A stretch of DNA of 64,000 nucleotides from the NCBI GenBank assembly GCA_023423975.1, contig JAFAEO010000001.1, positions 62,001-126,000 on the forward strand, written 5' to 3'. A model generated the notes under the pieces. That model had not been told where the DNA came from, ran no database searches, and worked only from the letters and a program-made list of their open reading frames with translations. How positions within the stretch are numbered: the stretch's first letter is position 1; each line of letters begins with the position of its first letter. Both the position numbers and the translations under genes were made by a program. The stretch comes from Pseudomonadota bacterium (GTDB taxonomy: Bacteria > Pseudomonadota > Gammaproteobacteria > Burkholderiales > Burkholderiaceae_B). Of the stretch, positions 8,251-16,718 are shown piece by piece.

Positions 8251-9849
8251 TCAGGCCAGCGTATCCAGGAGTTGCTGCGCCTGCTTCTGCAGTTCACCCC
8301 GCTGTATTTTATTGGAATTCGCGCTTTGGACCACAGGAAAGGCCGTCACGAACACAACTTTCTTCGGTACTTTGAAGCCGGCAAGCTGGCGTCGACTATG
8401 CGCAATAATCCCGGCCTCCGACAGGTTTACTCCTTCATGCGCGATAACAAACGCCACCGGCACTGCCTTACCCTGCAAGCTGGCGCCAACTACCTGGCAG
8501 GATTTGACGCCGTCCAGCGATTCAATATAGTCCTGCACTTCCTGCGGATTCACCAGAAAACCGCCCAGTCGCAAATAATCGCCTTTCCTGGCCTGAAAGA
8601 TAAAATGCTGATCGTTCAGGGTATAACCCAGGTCGCCCGTGCGGAAATAACCGTCGCTATCAATTACCTCTTGCGTCGCCTTGGGATTATTCAGATAGCC
8701 ACGCATCATGCTGGGCGCCTTGATCTCAATTTCTCCCAGTTGGCCATGATCCAGCACTTGGCCAGAATGCGTATCGCGGGCACGCACCCGACCGTCTGGA
8801 CTGGTTAAGCGCCCCCCCGGCAACTGTCGCTGCTCCAGTGAGGCCTCGGCATCTTGCGAAGCTACCAATGCCTGCATCTCGCTGGAGCCGTACAGCCCGA
8901 CCAGTCGCATGCCCATCTGCTGTGCGCGCACCGGAAAGTCGCCCAAAGAAGGCGCAAAACTAGCAAAGCCGGCAAGTTTAAGAGTCACCAGCGGATTGGC
9001 GCCCTCAGCCTGCTGCGCGTAATCCAGAATCCGGTTCAGCAATTCATTGTTCGCAAAGGTATGCGTTACCTTGAACTGCCTGATTTGTTCCATGCATTCA
9101 CCGGGATCCAGAACCGGCGAGGAAACCATGGCGGCCCCGGTGAACATGGCGCCCAATGCGCTGGAGAAACCAAATGCGCCGCATAACGGCGCACCCAGCA
9201 GCAAAACATCCTGAGCAGCAATATCAAAACGCCTGCCCACCTGGCAACCATGGCCAAGCAACGTCTGCTGGTCATGCCAAACCAGTTTGGGCAGCGACGT
9301 CGTTCCAGAAGTGGTGTAGACCAGCGCTGGAGCCGTACCTTCAGGGAGCTCAGGAAGACTCACCTGACCAGGGTCGTGCGAATAGTCCAGCCACGCCGGC
9401 GTGCCCAGCCAGTCCGGCCGGGCCGCGTCGCCCACCGCCACAATACCCTTGAGCGTATCAAGAATACCGCTATCGACTTCCTGCAAAATCCCGCCAAAGT
9501 CCAGGTCCTTGAATCCCGGCCAGAGCACGAGCCAGCGGCACTCCCCGCGGGACAGTAGATCGGCTACTTCCCGGCTGCGAAACCGGGTATTCATGGCAAT
9601 CACCGTGATGCCCAGGCGCGCGCAGGCGTAGAACACAGACAACCAGGCGCTGCAGGTAGGTAACCACAGCGCCAGGCGCTCGCCTGGCTGAGCGCCGTTT
9701 GCCACCAGTAATCGCGCAATCCGGTCAGCCTCTTTATGAAGGTTCTGAAAGCTGAACGCCTTGTCTACGTCATATAACACCGTTGCAGCAGGACGCACCC
9801 GCAGGTGCTGGTCCAGCAACTGATGAAACGTCTTCATTTCAGTTGTCAT
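8251..9849 (-). CDS. acyl-CoA synthetase (AMP-forming), benzoate-CoA-ligase-like
   Basis: ANL-superfamily ligase of about 532 residues that activates a carboxylic acid with ATP and CoA. Core motifs in order: phosphate loop TTSGTTSLPK (about 179-188), GLYGSSEM (A5), YFRTGDLG (A7), KGDYLRLGGFLVNPQEVQ (A8) and the catalytic Lys at about 514 in NSNKIQRGEL (A10). The set is complete, so the enzyme should be active. The ATG lies one base after the stop of the upstream cyclase-family gene, indicating tight coupling. In this operon it should make the CoA ester that the acyl-CoA dehydrogenase at 11667 and the SDR at 10927 then process. Confidence 0.92.
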   Translation of the reverse strand: MTTEMKTFHQLLDQHLRVRPAATVLYDVDKAFSFQNLHKEADRIARLLVANGAQPGERLALWLPTCSAWLSVFYACARLGITVIAMNTRFRSREVADLLSRGECRWLVLWPGFKDLDFGGILQEVDSGILDTLKGIVAVGDAARPDWLGTPAWLDYSHDPGQVSLPELPEGTAPALVYTTSGTTSLPKLVWHDQQTLLGHGCQVGRRFDIAAQDVLLLGAPLCGAFGFSSALGAMFTGAAMVSSPVLDPGECMEQIRQFKVTHTFANNELLNRILDYAQQAEGANPLVTLKLAGFASFAPSLGDFPVRAQQMGMRLVGLYGSSEMQALVASQDAEASLEQRQLPGGRLTSPDGRVRARDTHSGQVLDHGQLGEIEIKAPSMMRGYLNNPKATQEVIDSDGYFRTGDLGYTLNDQHFIFQARKGDYLRLGGFLVNPQEVQDYIESLDGVKSCQVVGASLQGKAVPVAFVIAHEGVNLSEAGIIAHSRRQLAGFKVPKKVVFVTAFPVVQSANSNKIQRGELQKQAQQLLDTLA

Positions 9850-9850
9850 G

Positions 9851-10900
9851 CTACACCGTCGCGATGGGGGTCACCGGAGAGCCAACTGCCCCTGGCAAGC
9901 GCAATGGCGGCGCGGTCAAAAGGAAGCGATAGCGATTCTGTTCCTGAAGCCAGGTCGCCAGATCTTTCAGATACCAAAGCTCTGCCAGTGGCAGGCCAAG
10001 CTTGAACAAGCAATGATGGTGCAATGGCAGCAACGATTTTTTCTCACCCTCGTTCAGTGCCGGGTACGCTTCAACGGCATAATTGTCTGCACAAATACAT
10101 GCAATGCCGCTGTCTGTTATCCATTGCAGTAACCGCGCATCTGCCCCATTGAGCACTGCGCCGGCCTGATGCAGCGCCTCTCCATCGGGGTTGCCGGCCA
10201 TCTCCATCACGGTTTCGGCAAAGCCGGTCCGCAACACCAGCATGTCTCCCCGCTCGATCTCAATACCGTCCTTTTCAAGCACGGCCATCAACTGCTCATA
10301 GCCGATCAGCGTGCGACCATGGCCGTAATGCCTGACAAAGTCCACCAGCACCCCGCGCCCCTGCATACCCTGAACTGCAAAGTTCTCTACACCCAGCTTT
10401 AATGCGCCCATGCCGTGATTGCACTCGCCTTCACCGTCATCATGGTTATGGTCATGGCCGGCATCCAGGATGTCTTCGCCGCCACGGTAGCCGTTATAGT
10501 AGGTTTTCTTCAACGCGCCTGTGTCGTCTACATCGAACTGCGCGCCCACATGCGCAAGCGCATCCCATTGTGTGGAGTATTGCAACGACAACGTGACCTG
10601 ATCATCGCTCAGAATATCAATGGCGCTTGCGTCCAGATTTTCCATGGGAAAGTTCATGTATGGAACGCCATCTTTTTCGGTCGCAGCCAATTGCGGGGGC
10701 TTGCGCCTGGGGTTCAGCACCATGCCGCCGGGCATATCCAGCGGCAGAGACAGGCAAAACACCTTGCCTTGCCGAACTTCCTGCACACCCTTGAGCACCT
10801 GTTCGGGCGTCAGTAAATTGACGCGTCCCAATTGATCATCAGGGCCGAACTCACCCCAGTTCGAGCCTTCCGGCCGTTTTTTCCAACGTTGCATTGCCAT
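9851..10900 (-). CDS. cyclase-family metal-dependent hydrolase (kynurenine formamidase-like)
   Basis: About 349 residues, PF04199 (cyclase) superfamily. The usual metal-binding HxGTHxD box is in its variant form QWDALAHVGAQFD (about 111-123), common in the longer members of the family. The C-terminal block LLPLHHHCLFKLGLPLAELWYL is also typical. A His/Asp-rich segment (about 147-162, AGHDHNHDD then ECNH) looks like a surface loop. Relatives open amide or lactone-like bonds; here the enzyme could open a ring or hydrolyse an intermediate before CoA activation (inference). It sits between the SDR and the CoA ligase in a tight operon. Confidence 0.82.
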   Translation of the reverse strand: MAMQRWKKRPEGSNWGEFGPDDQLGRVNLLTPEQVLKGVQEVRQGKVFCLSLPLDMPGGMVLNPRRKPPQLAATEKDGVPYMNFPMENLDASAIDILSDDQVTLSLQYSTQWDALAHVGAQFDVDDTGALKKTYYNGYRGGEDILDAGHDHNHDDGEGECNHGMGALKLGVENFAVQGMQGRGVLVDFVRHYGHGRTLIGYEQLMAVLEKDGIEIERGDMLVLRTGFAETVMEMAGNPDGEALHQAGAVLNGADARLLQWITDSGIACICADNYAVEAYPALNEGEKKSLLPLHHHCLFKLGLPLAELWYLKDLATWLQEQNRYRFLLTAPPLRLPGAVGSPVTPIATV

Positions 10901-10926
10901 CTCCTATGATATGTATTGATATGTCG

Positions 10927-11652
10927 TCACGCGGCGCCAATCGTCACGCCACCACAAACGTAATGCGTCTGACCGGTCACAAAGCCGCAGCGTTCGTCAA
11001 TTAAATACGCGACGGCGTGCGCGACATCCTCGGGTTTGCCTATATGCCCCACAGGAATGCCGGCCAAGAGTTTCTGGGTCGCCGCATCGCCAGCGGTGTT
11101 CGCGCTATTGAAAAATTCCGTGGCAATCGGGCCTGGCGCGATCACGTTAACGGTAACCCCCGCGCCGGCCAGCTCCAGCGCCCAGGTACGGGTCATACCA
11201 ATCATGCCTGCCTTGGTCAAACTGTAAATCGTGCGGTTCTGCTTGCCCAGCGCCGCGCGCGAACTGATATTCACAATACGCCCTGCGCCCAGGTTTCGCA
11301 TCGCTGGCAGCAGGGCCTGTGTACATGCAATAGCCACTTCGATATTCAGTTGCACGGCTACCTGCAGGTCTGCCATGTTCACGCTTTCGATCGCGCCGAT
11401 TGGCACGATGCCCACGTTATTGACCAACCCGTAATAGGCGCGCTCTTGCGCCAGCTTTTCAAGCACCTGGTCCAACTGGGCGCGATCCGAAAGATCGACC
11501 TGCTCAAACGCTGCTTGGCTCGGCCAGTCCGAAGGTTTGGTACGTGCAATGCCTGTCACCGCATACCCATCGTCGAGCAATCGGTGACAGATCGCACGGC
11601 CGATTCCTTTGCTTGCACCTGTGACCAGGACTTTTCTTTGTTCAGTCATCAT
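10927..11652 (-). CDS. SDR-family oxidoreductase (FabG-like)
   Basis: Classical short-chain dehydrogenase/reductase, about 241 residues. It has the TGASKGIG cofactor loop (11-18), NNVG, the catalytic Ser in NISSRAALG, YSLTK as the YxxxK pair, and PGPIATEF after the catalytic lysine. Length and motifs match 3-oxoacyl-ACP reductase or 3-hydroxyacyl-CoA dehydrogenase types. In this operon it is the likely hydroxyacyl or alcohol dehydrogenase step. It starts 15 bases after the acyl-CoA dehydrogenase stop. Tandem ATG codons occur at 11652 and 11649 with only a weak GGA ribosome site. Confidence 0.9.
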   Translation of the reverse strand: MMTEQRKVLVTGASKGIGRAICHRLLDDGYAVTGIARTKPSDWPSQAAFEQVDLSDRAQLDQVLEKLAQERAYYGLVNNVGIVPIGAIESVNMADLQVAVQLNIEVAIACTQALLPAMRNLGAGRIVNISSRAALGKQNRTIYSLTKAGMIGMTRTWALELAGAGVTVNVIAPGPIATEFFNSANTAGDAATQKLLAGIPVGHIGKPEDVAHAVAYLIDERCGFVTGQTHYVCGGVTIGAA

Positions 11653-11666
11653 TTTTCCGTATCAAT

Positions 11667-12854
11667 TCATTGTGTTTCGGTTTGCTGTTGCTTGATCAGC
11701 TCACGTGCGATGATCAGCTTTTGCACTTCCGTTGCCCCTTCATATATACGCAGGGCCCGTATATCACGATAGAGCCGCTCAACCGGGCTATCACTTACCA
11801 CGCCACGCGCACCCAGCATCTGCAGCGCCCGATCAATCACCCATTGCGCAGATTCGGTCGCCGCCATTTTCGCCATCGCCGTTTCGCTGGTGGTTCTGAC
11901 GCCCTGCACATCCCGCATCCACGCGGCGCGATACGTAAGCAATGCCGCTTTGTCAATTTCAGTTGCCATCTCGCCCAGATAGGATTGAGTGAGCTGAAAA
12001 TCCAGCAGCGTCTGATTGAACATTTTTCGCTCACCGGCATGGGTCAATGCCTCGTGCAATGCACGACGCGCAAAACCATTGGCTGCTGCTGCAACCGAGC
12101 TGCGAAAAATATCCAGCGTGCGCATGGCCAGCTTAAACCCTTCGTTCAGTTTACCCAACATGCGATCTGCGGGAATCCGGCATTCATCAAAACGCAACGT
12201 CGCCAGCGGATGCGGGGACATCGTACGGATGTTCTCTTCAATATGCAGGCCAGGCGTATCGGCATCCACAACGAAGGCGGTGATTCCGCGCGCGCCCAAG
12301 CCCTGGCCTGTTCGCGCAAACACGGTGTAAAAGTCTGCAATGCCGCCATTGGATATCCACGTTTTACGCCCCGACAAAATATACTCGTTGCCATCGATAT
12401 CGGCCCGGCACGACAATGCGGCCACATCGGACCCGGCCTGCGGCTCCGACAGGGCAAACGCAGCAATCGCCTGCCCGCTGCTCACTTTGGGCAGATAGGC
12501 ATCCTGCAGGGCGCGACTGCCACCCAGGCTGATCGCACCTGATCCCAGACCCTGCATGGCAAATGAAAAGTCCGCCAGAGCATCGTACTGCGCCAGCGTT
12601 TCCCGCAAGATGCATAAGGACCGCGAATCCAGGTTTGACCTCGCCCCACCCCACACGCCGTTGTCTCCTGCGGGCACACAGTATTTAAGCCAACCGGCCT
12701 TGCCTAAAGCGGCCACGCGCTCGCGGCAGGCCGTAAAGTCATCCGTGTGGTCAAGCGCCTGTAAATTGTCCGCACACCAGCGGTCAAGCGTTGCGCCAAG
12801 CGCCCGGTGAGATTCGTCAAAAAAAGGCCAGCTAAGCATATCGTTCTTAATCAT
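11667..12854 (-). CDS. acyl-CoA dehydrogenase
   Basis: FAD-dependent acyl-CoA dehydrogenase, about 395 residues. It has FALSEPQAGSDVAAL and KTWISNGGIADFY in the beta domain, and IYEGATEVQ near the C-terminus with the catalytic Glu at about 372. It is not closely similar to the acyl-CoA dehydrogenase at 2-1132, so this is not a duplicate. It is second in the Bug, ACAD, SDR, cyclase, ligase, GntR operon and starts 25 bases after the Bug receptor stop. It probably oxidises the CoA ester formed by the operon's own ligase. Confidence 0.92.
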   Translation of the reverse strand: MIKNDMLSWPFFDESHRALGATLDRWCADNLQALDHTDDFTACRERVAALGKAGWLKYCVPAGDNGVWGGARSNLDSRSLCILRETLAQYDALADFSFAMQGLGSGAISLGGSRALQDAYLPKVSSGQAIAAFALSEPQAGSDVAALSCRADIDGNEYILSGRKTWISNGGIADFYTVFARTGQGLGARGITAFVVDADTPGLHIEENIRTMSPHPLATLRFDECRIPADRMLGKLNEGFKLAMRTLDIFRSSVAAAANGFARRALHEALTHAGERKMFNQTLLDFQLTQSYLGEMATEIDKAALLTYRAAWMRDVQGVRTTSETAMAKMAATESAQWVIDRALQMLGARGVVSDSPVERLYRDIRALRIYEGATEVQKLIIARELIKQQQTETQ

Positions 12855-12878
12855 TAGGAGTCGGTCTGAGAAGGTAAA

Positions 12879-13850
12879 TTATTTCTTGAGCGCTGCTGCT
12901 GCAGGCCCCCATTGCACTGCGGTATTGTCAATATGGCGGGCAAAATCGCCTGCATTGCGATAGTCGATCATCAGCCCGAACTGATTCGCGCAATTTTTGA
13001 ATGCCGTCGTGGACATCGCATGATGAAACGCATCATCAACTTTGCGCACAATGGCCGGATCCATCCCCTTGGGGCCCACCAGCCCGAAAATGCTTGGAGC
13101 AACAATATCGAACCCGGCCTCTTGCATGGTCGGCGCCTGGTTGAACTCTTCTATGCGCTTATTGGTAAAAACGGCGAGCAGCCGCAAGCGCTTGTCGCGC
13201 ACATACGGCGCCCACTCGGCCGTCTGCGACATGAAATCAACATCACCACGCATCAGCCCGGTGGACGCCTCGATACCGCTTTTATAAGGTGTATGAATCA
13301 GTTTTCCACCGGTCATTTCACCCACTTTTTCCATAGCCAGATGCTGCGGCGTACCTACCCCCGCGGTGCTGTAGGTCATGGATTGAGTCTTTGCTGCGGC
13401 AATCAGGTCCGCGATAGTGTGATAGGGAGAATCAGCGCGCACCAGAACGCCGACCTGGTATTGGGCCATCATCGCAATCGGCGTCAAATCCTTGCGTACG
13501 TCATATGAAATATTTTTTACGAGAAACTGATTCAGGACAGCTCCGGTAGACAGGGCTGCCAGCGTATAACCATCCGGCTTCTGCCTTGCGATGTAAGAAA
13601 TCGATAGCGAGGAACCTGCCCCCGGCTTATTTTCCACGACAATAGATTGCCCCAGCTTTTCTGCCGCGCCCTGCGCCAATGCCCGGAAACACATATCCGT
13701 GCCGCCTCCGGCGCCATATCCCACAACCAGTTGAATAGGCTTATCGGGATAAGCATTTTTCTCGGCTGCGCCTGCAACAACCGACGTAACCAGCAGGCCA
13801 ATCATGCCAAGCATGTTTGCCGCAGTACCTAAAACCACGTTCATGTTCAT
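12879..13850 (-). CDS. Bug/TctC-family periplasmic substrate-binding receptor
   Basis: About 323 residues. The signal peptide is long and rather Met-rich, ending near VVAGAAEK; the mature protein starts YPDKPIQLVVGYGAGGGTD and carries SIVVENKPGAGSS. AGGAG lies seven bases before the ATG. It is the first gene of a six-gene catabolic operon, so its ligand is very probably the operon's growth substrate. That makes this one of the better Bug proteins in the window for ligand identification. Confidence 0.93.
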   Translation of the reverse strand: MNMNVVLGTAANMLGMIGLLVTSVVAGAAEKNAYPDKPIQLVVGYGAGGGTDMCFRALAQGAAEKLGQSIVVENKPGAGSSLSISYIARQKPDGYTLAALSTGAVLNQFLVKNISYDVRKDLTPIAMMAQYQVGVLVRADSPYHTIADLIAAAKTQSMTYSTAGVGTPQHLAMEKVGEMTGGKLIHTPYKSGIEASTGLMRGDVDFMSQTAEWAPYVRDKRLRLLAVFTNKRIEEFNQAPTMQEAGFDIVAPSIFGLVGPKGMDPAIVRKVDDAFHHAMSTTAFKNCANQFGLMIDYRNAGDFARHIDNTAVQWGPAAAALKK

Positions 13851-13925
13851 AACAGTCTCCTATTTTGATCGTTTCCATACAACGATTCTGCAAAAGCCAA
13901 CGGTGAAAGGCTTAATATACCAATA

Positions 13926-13948
13926 GTCTATACTTCTAGACGTATAGA
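13926..13948. promoter_or_regulatory. composite palindromic operator candidate (HutC/GntR-like)
   Basis: Two nested inverted repeats: TCTATAC (13927-13933) with GTATAGA (13942-13948), and GTCTA (13926-13930) with TAGAC (13937-13941). GTCTA/TAGAC half-sites are known for HutC-subfamily GntR proteins such as NagR/YvoA. The element lies about 76 bases upstream of the first gene of the minus-strand operon, which ends in a HutC-type regulator gene. Confidence 0.5.
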
Positions 13949-14153
13949 AATATAGCTAGTATTAACCCTAGGCAGAGCGATTTGAAGCGGCGTGTTCTTC
14001 TGTCTATTACGTACTTGGCGATAACGGTTGAAACGCAATACCGTTGCAATAGTGATTGCGGCTCATAATCAGGCCAAACTGCCAATGGCGACCCTGCTTC
14101 CGTTACTATGTGATTGATGTTATTGGCTAATTAACTGTATATGGAGATGCCCT

Positions 14154-14612
14154 GTGTTATCCAAGTTCAATCGGATATTGGTTGCGAGTACAATATGTAG
14201 CGTTGGCTTTCTTGCAAATATCGCTTCTGCTCAATCCACTCATCAATTTGAAAGCGCTTATTCCTTTGATGAAACAGTATCAAAACTGGAGAGTGGGATA
14301 AAAGAAAAAGGGATGACAATTTTCACCGTCATTGATCATGCTCACGCTGCACAAAACGCAGGTCTGACCATGCCGCCCACCAAGGTGATTATTTTTGGCA
14401 ATCCCAAAGCGGGCACGCCTCTCATGGTCAAATATCCAACCCTGGCGCTTGACCTGCCGTTAAGAGTGCTGGTTAATCAGGATAAGAACGGGGTGAACGT
14501 TGTTATGCACTCTTATCAAACGTCGTTTAATAATTTGCAATTGCCAGCCGAGGATGGCAAGGCATTGGGACAGGCGGAGAAATTAGTGCAAAAGCTGGTA
14601 ACCAAAGAATAG
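14154..14612 (+). CDS. exported DUF302-family protein
   Basis: 152 residues. The N-terminus is a Sec signal peptide with probable cleavage after ANIASA. The mature part (YSFDETVSKLESGIKEKGMTIFTVIDH, KVIIFGNPKAGTPLM, LDLPLRVLV) matches the DUF302 fold of about 120 residues. The role of the family is unknown; homologues are often periplasmic or linked to metal or redox stress. GTG start with GGAG eight bases upstream. It is a single gene with no evident operon partner. The 303-base gap before it holds the palindromic operator of the divergent operon and an AT-rich promoter-like stretch. Confidence 0.82.
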   Translation: MLSKFNRILVASTICSVGFLANIASAQSTHQFESAYSFDETVSKLESGIKEKGMTIFTVIDHAHAAQNAGLTMPPTKVIIFGNPKAGTPLMVKYPTLALDLPLRVLVNQDKNGVNVVMHSYQTSFNNLQLPAEDGKALGQAEKLVQKLVTKE

Positions 14613-14778
14613 ATATCGCCCATTGGTTGATAGAGCCTAGTGCTCAATCCAAATGGAGGGCAATCCTGATCAATCAGGCACTCATCCGTTTGAGCCACAA
14701 GCAGCGTTCGCGAGCATATTGATTTTCAACCGCCCACGATCGCTACATTAACCTCTGAGTGATCTATTGCAGGTCAGC

Positions 14779-15585
14779 TCAATTGCCCAGCGCAACTACA
14801 TCTGCGGGCAAATCGGTTTGGTGATATTTTTTATAAATCGCATTTAACTTGCCATTCTTCAGATTGGCGCGCACCAGTTCATTCATTTTTTCCTTGATTT
14901 CCGGGTTGTTTTTAGCAACACCAATGGCCAGTTTGGCGCTAGACATCACAATTCGTATATCCATTGCTTTTGCTGGATACTTTTTATTCAAGGCGCCGAT
15001 GATCGAGGGTGCAGTGGCAAAAATACTGCTTTGTCCGCTGGTAATCGCGGTAATGGCCGTTGCATCATTTTCAAAACGCACGATATTGGTGCCGGGCGGC
15101 GCCTGCTTCGTTAACTGTTGGTCATTGGTCGTGCCTCTGGCAGTCACAACCGTTTTACCAACCAGATCGTTCATCTCTTTAATGGGTGAATCCTTAGATA
15201 CGGCAACTACCGCTTTGTTATCTGCATAAGGAATAGAATAATCAACCACTTTGGCGCGTTCTGGCGTAATCGACAGACTGGAAATAACCACATCTGCTTT
15301 ATTGGTCAACAAGAACGGAATGCGATTGGCCTGTGTTGTGGGCACCACCTGAAGCTTTACCCCCAGACTGTCCGCAATCAATTGTGCAGTTTCTACATCT
15401 GAACCAATTGCTGTTACCTTGTCATCTGTCATGCCGTAAGGTGGAGCATTCAGATCAATCGCCACGCGCAATACTTTTTGCTCCATCACTTGCGCTAGCG
15501 TATTCGCATTGGCAGCAGATAGCCCGCCTCCCATCGCCCCGACCAAGGTAGAAAGTGCAAATACGGATTTAAGTCGAAATTTCAT
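14779..15585 (-). CDS. ABC-type amino-acid substrate-binding protein (family 3)
   Basis: About 268 residues. The signal peptide ends near AANANT. The body has LRVAIDLNAPPYGM, GSDVETAQLIADSLGVKL, ISSLSITPERAKVVDYSIPYADN and KTVVTARGTTNDQQL, the standard order of SBP_bac_3 proteins that bind polar amino acids or opines. I start at the second Met, five bases after GGAGA, rather than four codons upstream. No permease or ATPase gene is adjacent, so it must use a transporter encoded elsewhere. The 302 bases upstream (15586-15887) hold only its presumed promoter and nothing else I recognise. Confidence 0.88.
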   Translation of the reverse strand: MKFRLKSVFALSTLVGAMGGGLSAANANTLAQVMEQKVLRVAIDLNAPPYGMTDDKVTAIGSDVETAQLIADSLGVKLQVVPTTQANRIPFLLTNKADVVISSLSITPERAKVVDYSIPYADNKAVVAVSKDSPIKEMNDLVGKTVVTARGTTNDQQLTKQAPPGTNIVRFENDATAITAITSGQSSIFATAPSIIGALNKKYPAKAMDIRIVMSSAKLAIGVAKNNPEIKEKMNELVRANLKNGKLNAIYKKYHQTDLPADVVALGN

Positions 15586-15887
15586 AATTGTCTCCATGCG
15601 TCATATATTCATTATTGGTATTAGGAAAAAACCACGACTGCTATTTAGCGGTACAAGCTTATCATTAATTTTTTCACCAGTTACGATTTATGAGACAGCT
15701 CACTTTACAATGATCCTTTCGATCCGGGCAAAGGCGGAAATTCCCGTGTCAGCGTAGCATTACTCCTGAATGCCCATCTCGGTACAATACTGCGGTACTT
15801 TTCAATCCGGGTATTTTTATTAAGGTATGCGACGCATGCGTAAACGATTTTCAGACACCTATTAGCATGGACATGGATACATGCATC

Positions 15888-16718
15888 CTATCGGTATAGG
15901 CTAGCTGGGTTTTCAAACATGATCAACCTTCTTAATTCGGTGTCGGAAAACCAATCATGAATTGTTTCATGTACAGTATTCCCCTTAGGGACAATAAATG
16001 GAGATTTGTGATTTTGTGGATGTGGCCAATCACTGCCCCAAACAAGCCTATGCGGATTTGCCTTCACGAACATATCTACGAGCCCACGTGTATTTGACCA
16101 AGGGGCATCGCCAGCATGTAAGCGGTAAGGAGCAGATAGTTTTATCCATATATTCCCCTCCCGCATTAGCGCTAACAAGTCTAATAATTCATGGCTTTGC
16201 AATAGCTGGTCTACCGGAGAATGACCAAAATGGTCCACCACCACCTGCATACCCTTATTTGCAATATGTTTAATCAATGACATATCCTGGGCGATATCCA
16301 CTAGCAGTTGGACGTGCCAACCAAACGCTCTTACCCGGTCTATGATTCTATCCGGGTTAGCGGGGGCACCGGGAAAAAGACGATTGATACGCGTCCCACA
16401 AGCGCCCAGCTCATCCCAATATGCTATCTGGGCATCCGATGTTATGTTTTCATCGGCGCTCACCACTGCCACACCGCGTAACCAGTCTGAATTGCCCGAT
16501 AAAGTATCTTCGAAACTGGCATGGTCGGCGCCATAGACACTGGGATGGACCAAAACCCCGCGTTGTATTCCCCTGGACAAACTCCGTTGGCGAAATGTTG
16601 ATAGATATGCATTTTCAGGTACATATGCACAATCTGGCGAAAGCTTATAGCGATCATTATCAAAGATATGAAAATGGCAGTCCCACCATTGCTCTTGCGA
16701 AACATCCGGATCAATCAT
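15888..16718 (-). CDS. amidohydrolase family protein (PDC-lactonase/COG3618-like)
   Basis: About 276 residues, amidohydrolase-2 TIM barrel. Metal and active-site blocks are WWDCHFHIFD (His15, His17), VVDHFGHSPVD (about 160) and VWGSDWPHP (about 225, catalytic Asp). Relatives include 2-pyrone-4,6-dicarboxylate lactonase and D-galactarolactone isomerase, which hydrolyse or isomerise lactones of sugar acids and aromatic acids. The ATG at 16718 overlaps the end of the upstream Bug gene by eight bases. Last gene of the enolase, Bug, Bug, amidohydrolase group, so a lactone made by the enolase-type enzyme is a sensible substrate (inference). Confidence 0.85.
   Translation of the reverse strand: MIDPDVSQEQWWDCHFHIFDNDRYKLSPDCAYVPENAYLSTFRQRSLSRGIQRGVLVHPSVYGADHASFEDTLSGNSDWLRGVAVVSADENITSDAQIAYWDELGACGTRINRLFPGAPANPDRIIDRVRAFGWHVQLLVDIAQDMSLIKHIANKGMQVVVDHFGHSPVDQLLQSHELLDLLALMREGNIWIKLSAPYRLHAGDAPWSNTRGLVDMFVKANPHRLVWGSDWPHPQNHKSPFIVPKGNTVHETIHDWFSDTELRRLIMFENPASLYR

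Noticed and set aside
11670..12542. 290-codon open frame on the plus strand
   Set aside because: Entirely antisense to the second acyl-CoA dehydrogenase, with an atypical Cys/His/Arg-rich composition.
12912..13508. 198-codon plus-strand frame
   Set aside because: Antisense shadow of the Bug receptor gene; the real protein has a signal peptide and family blocks.
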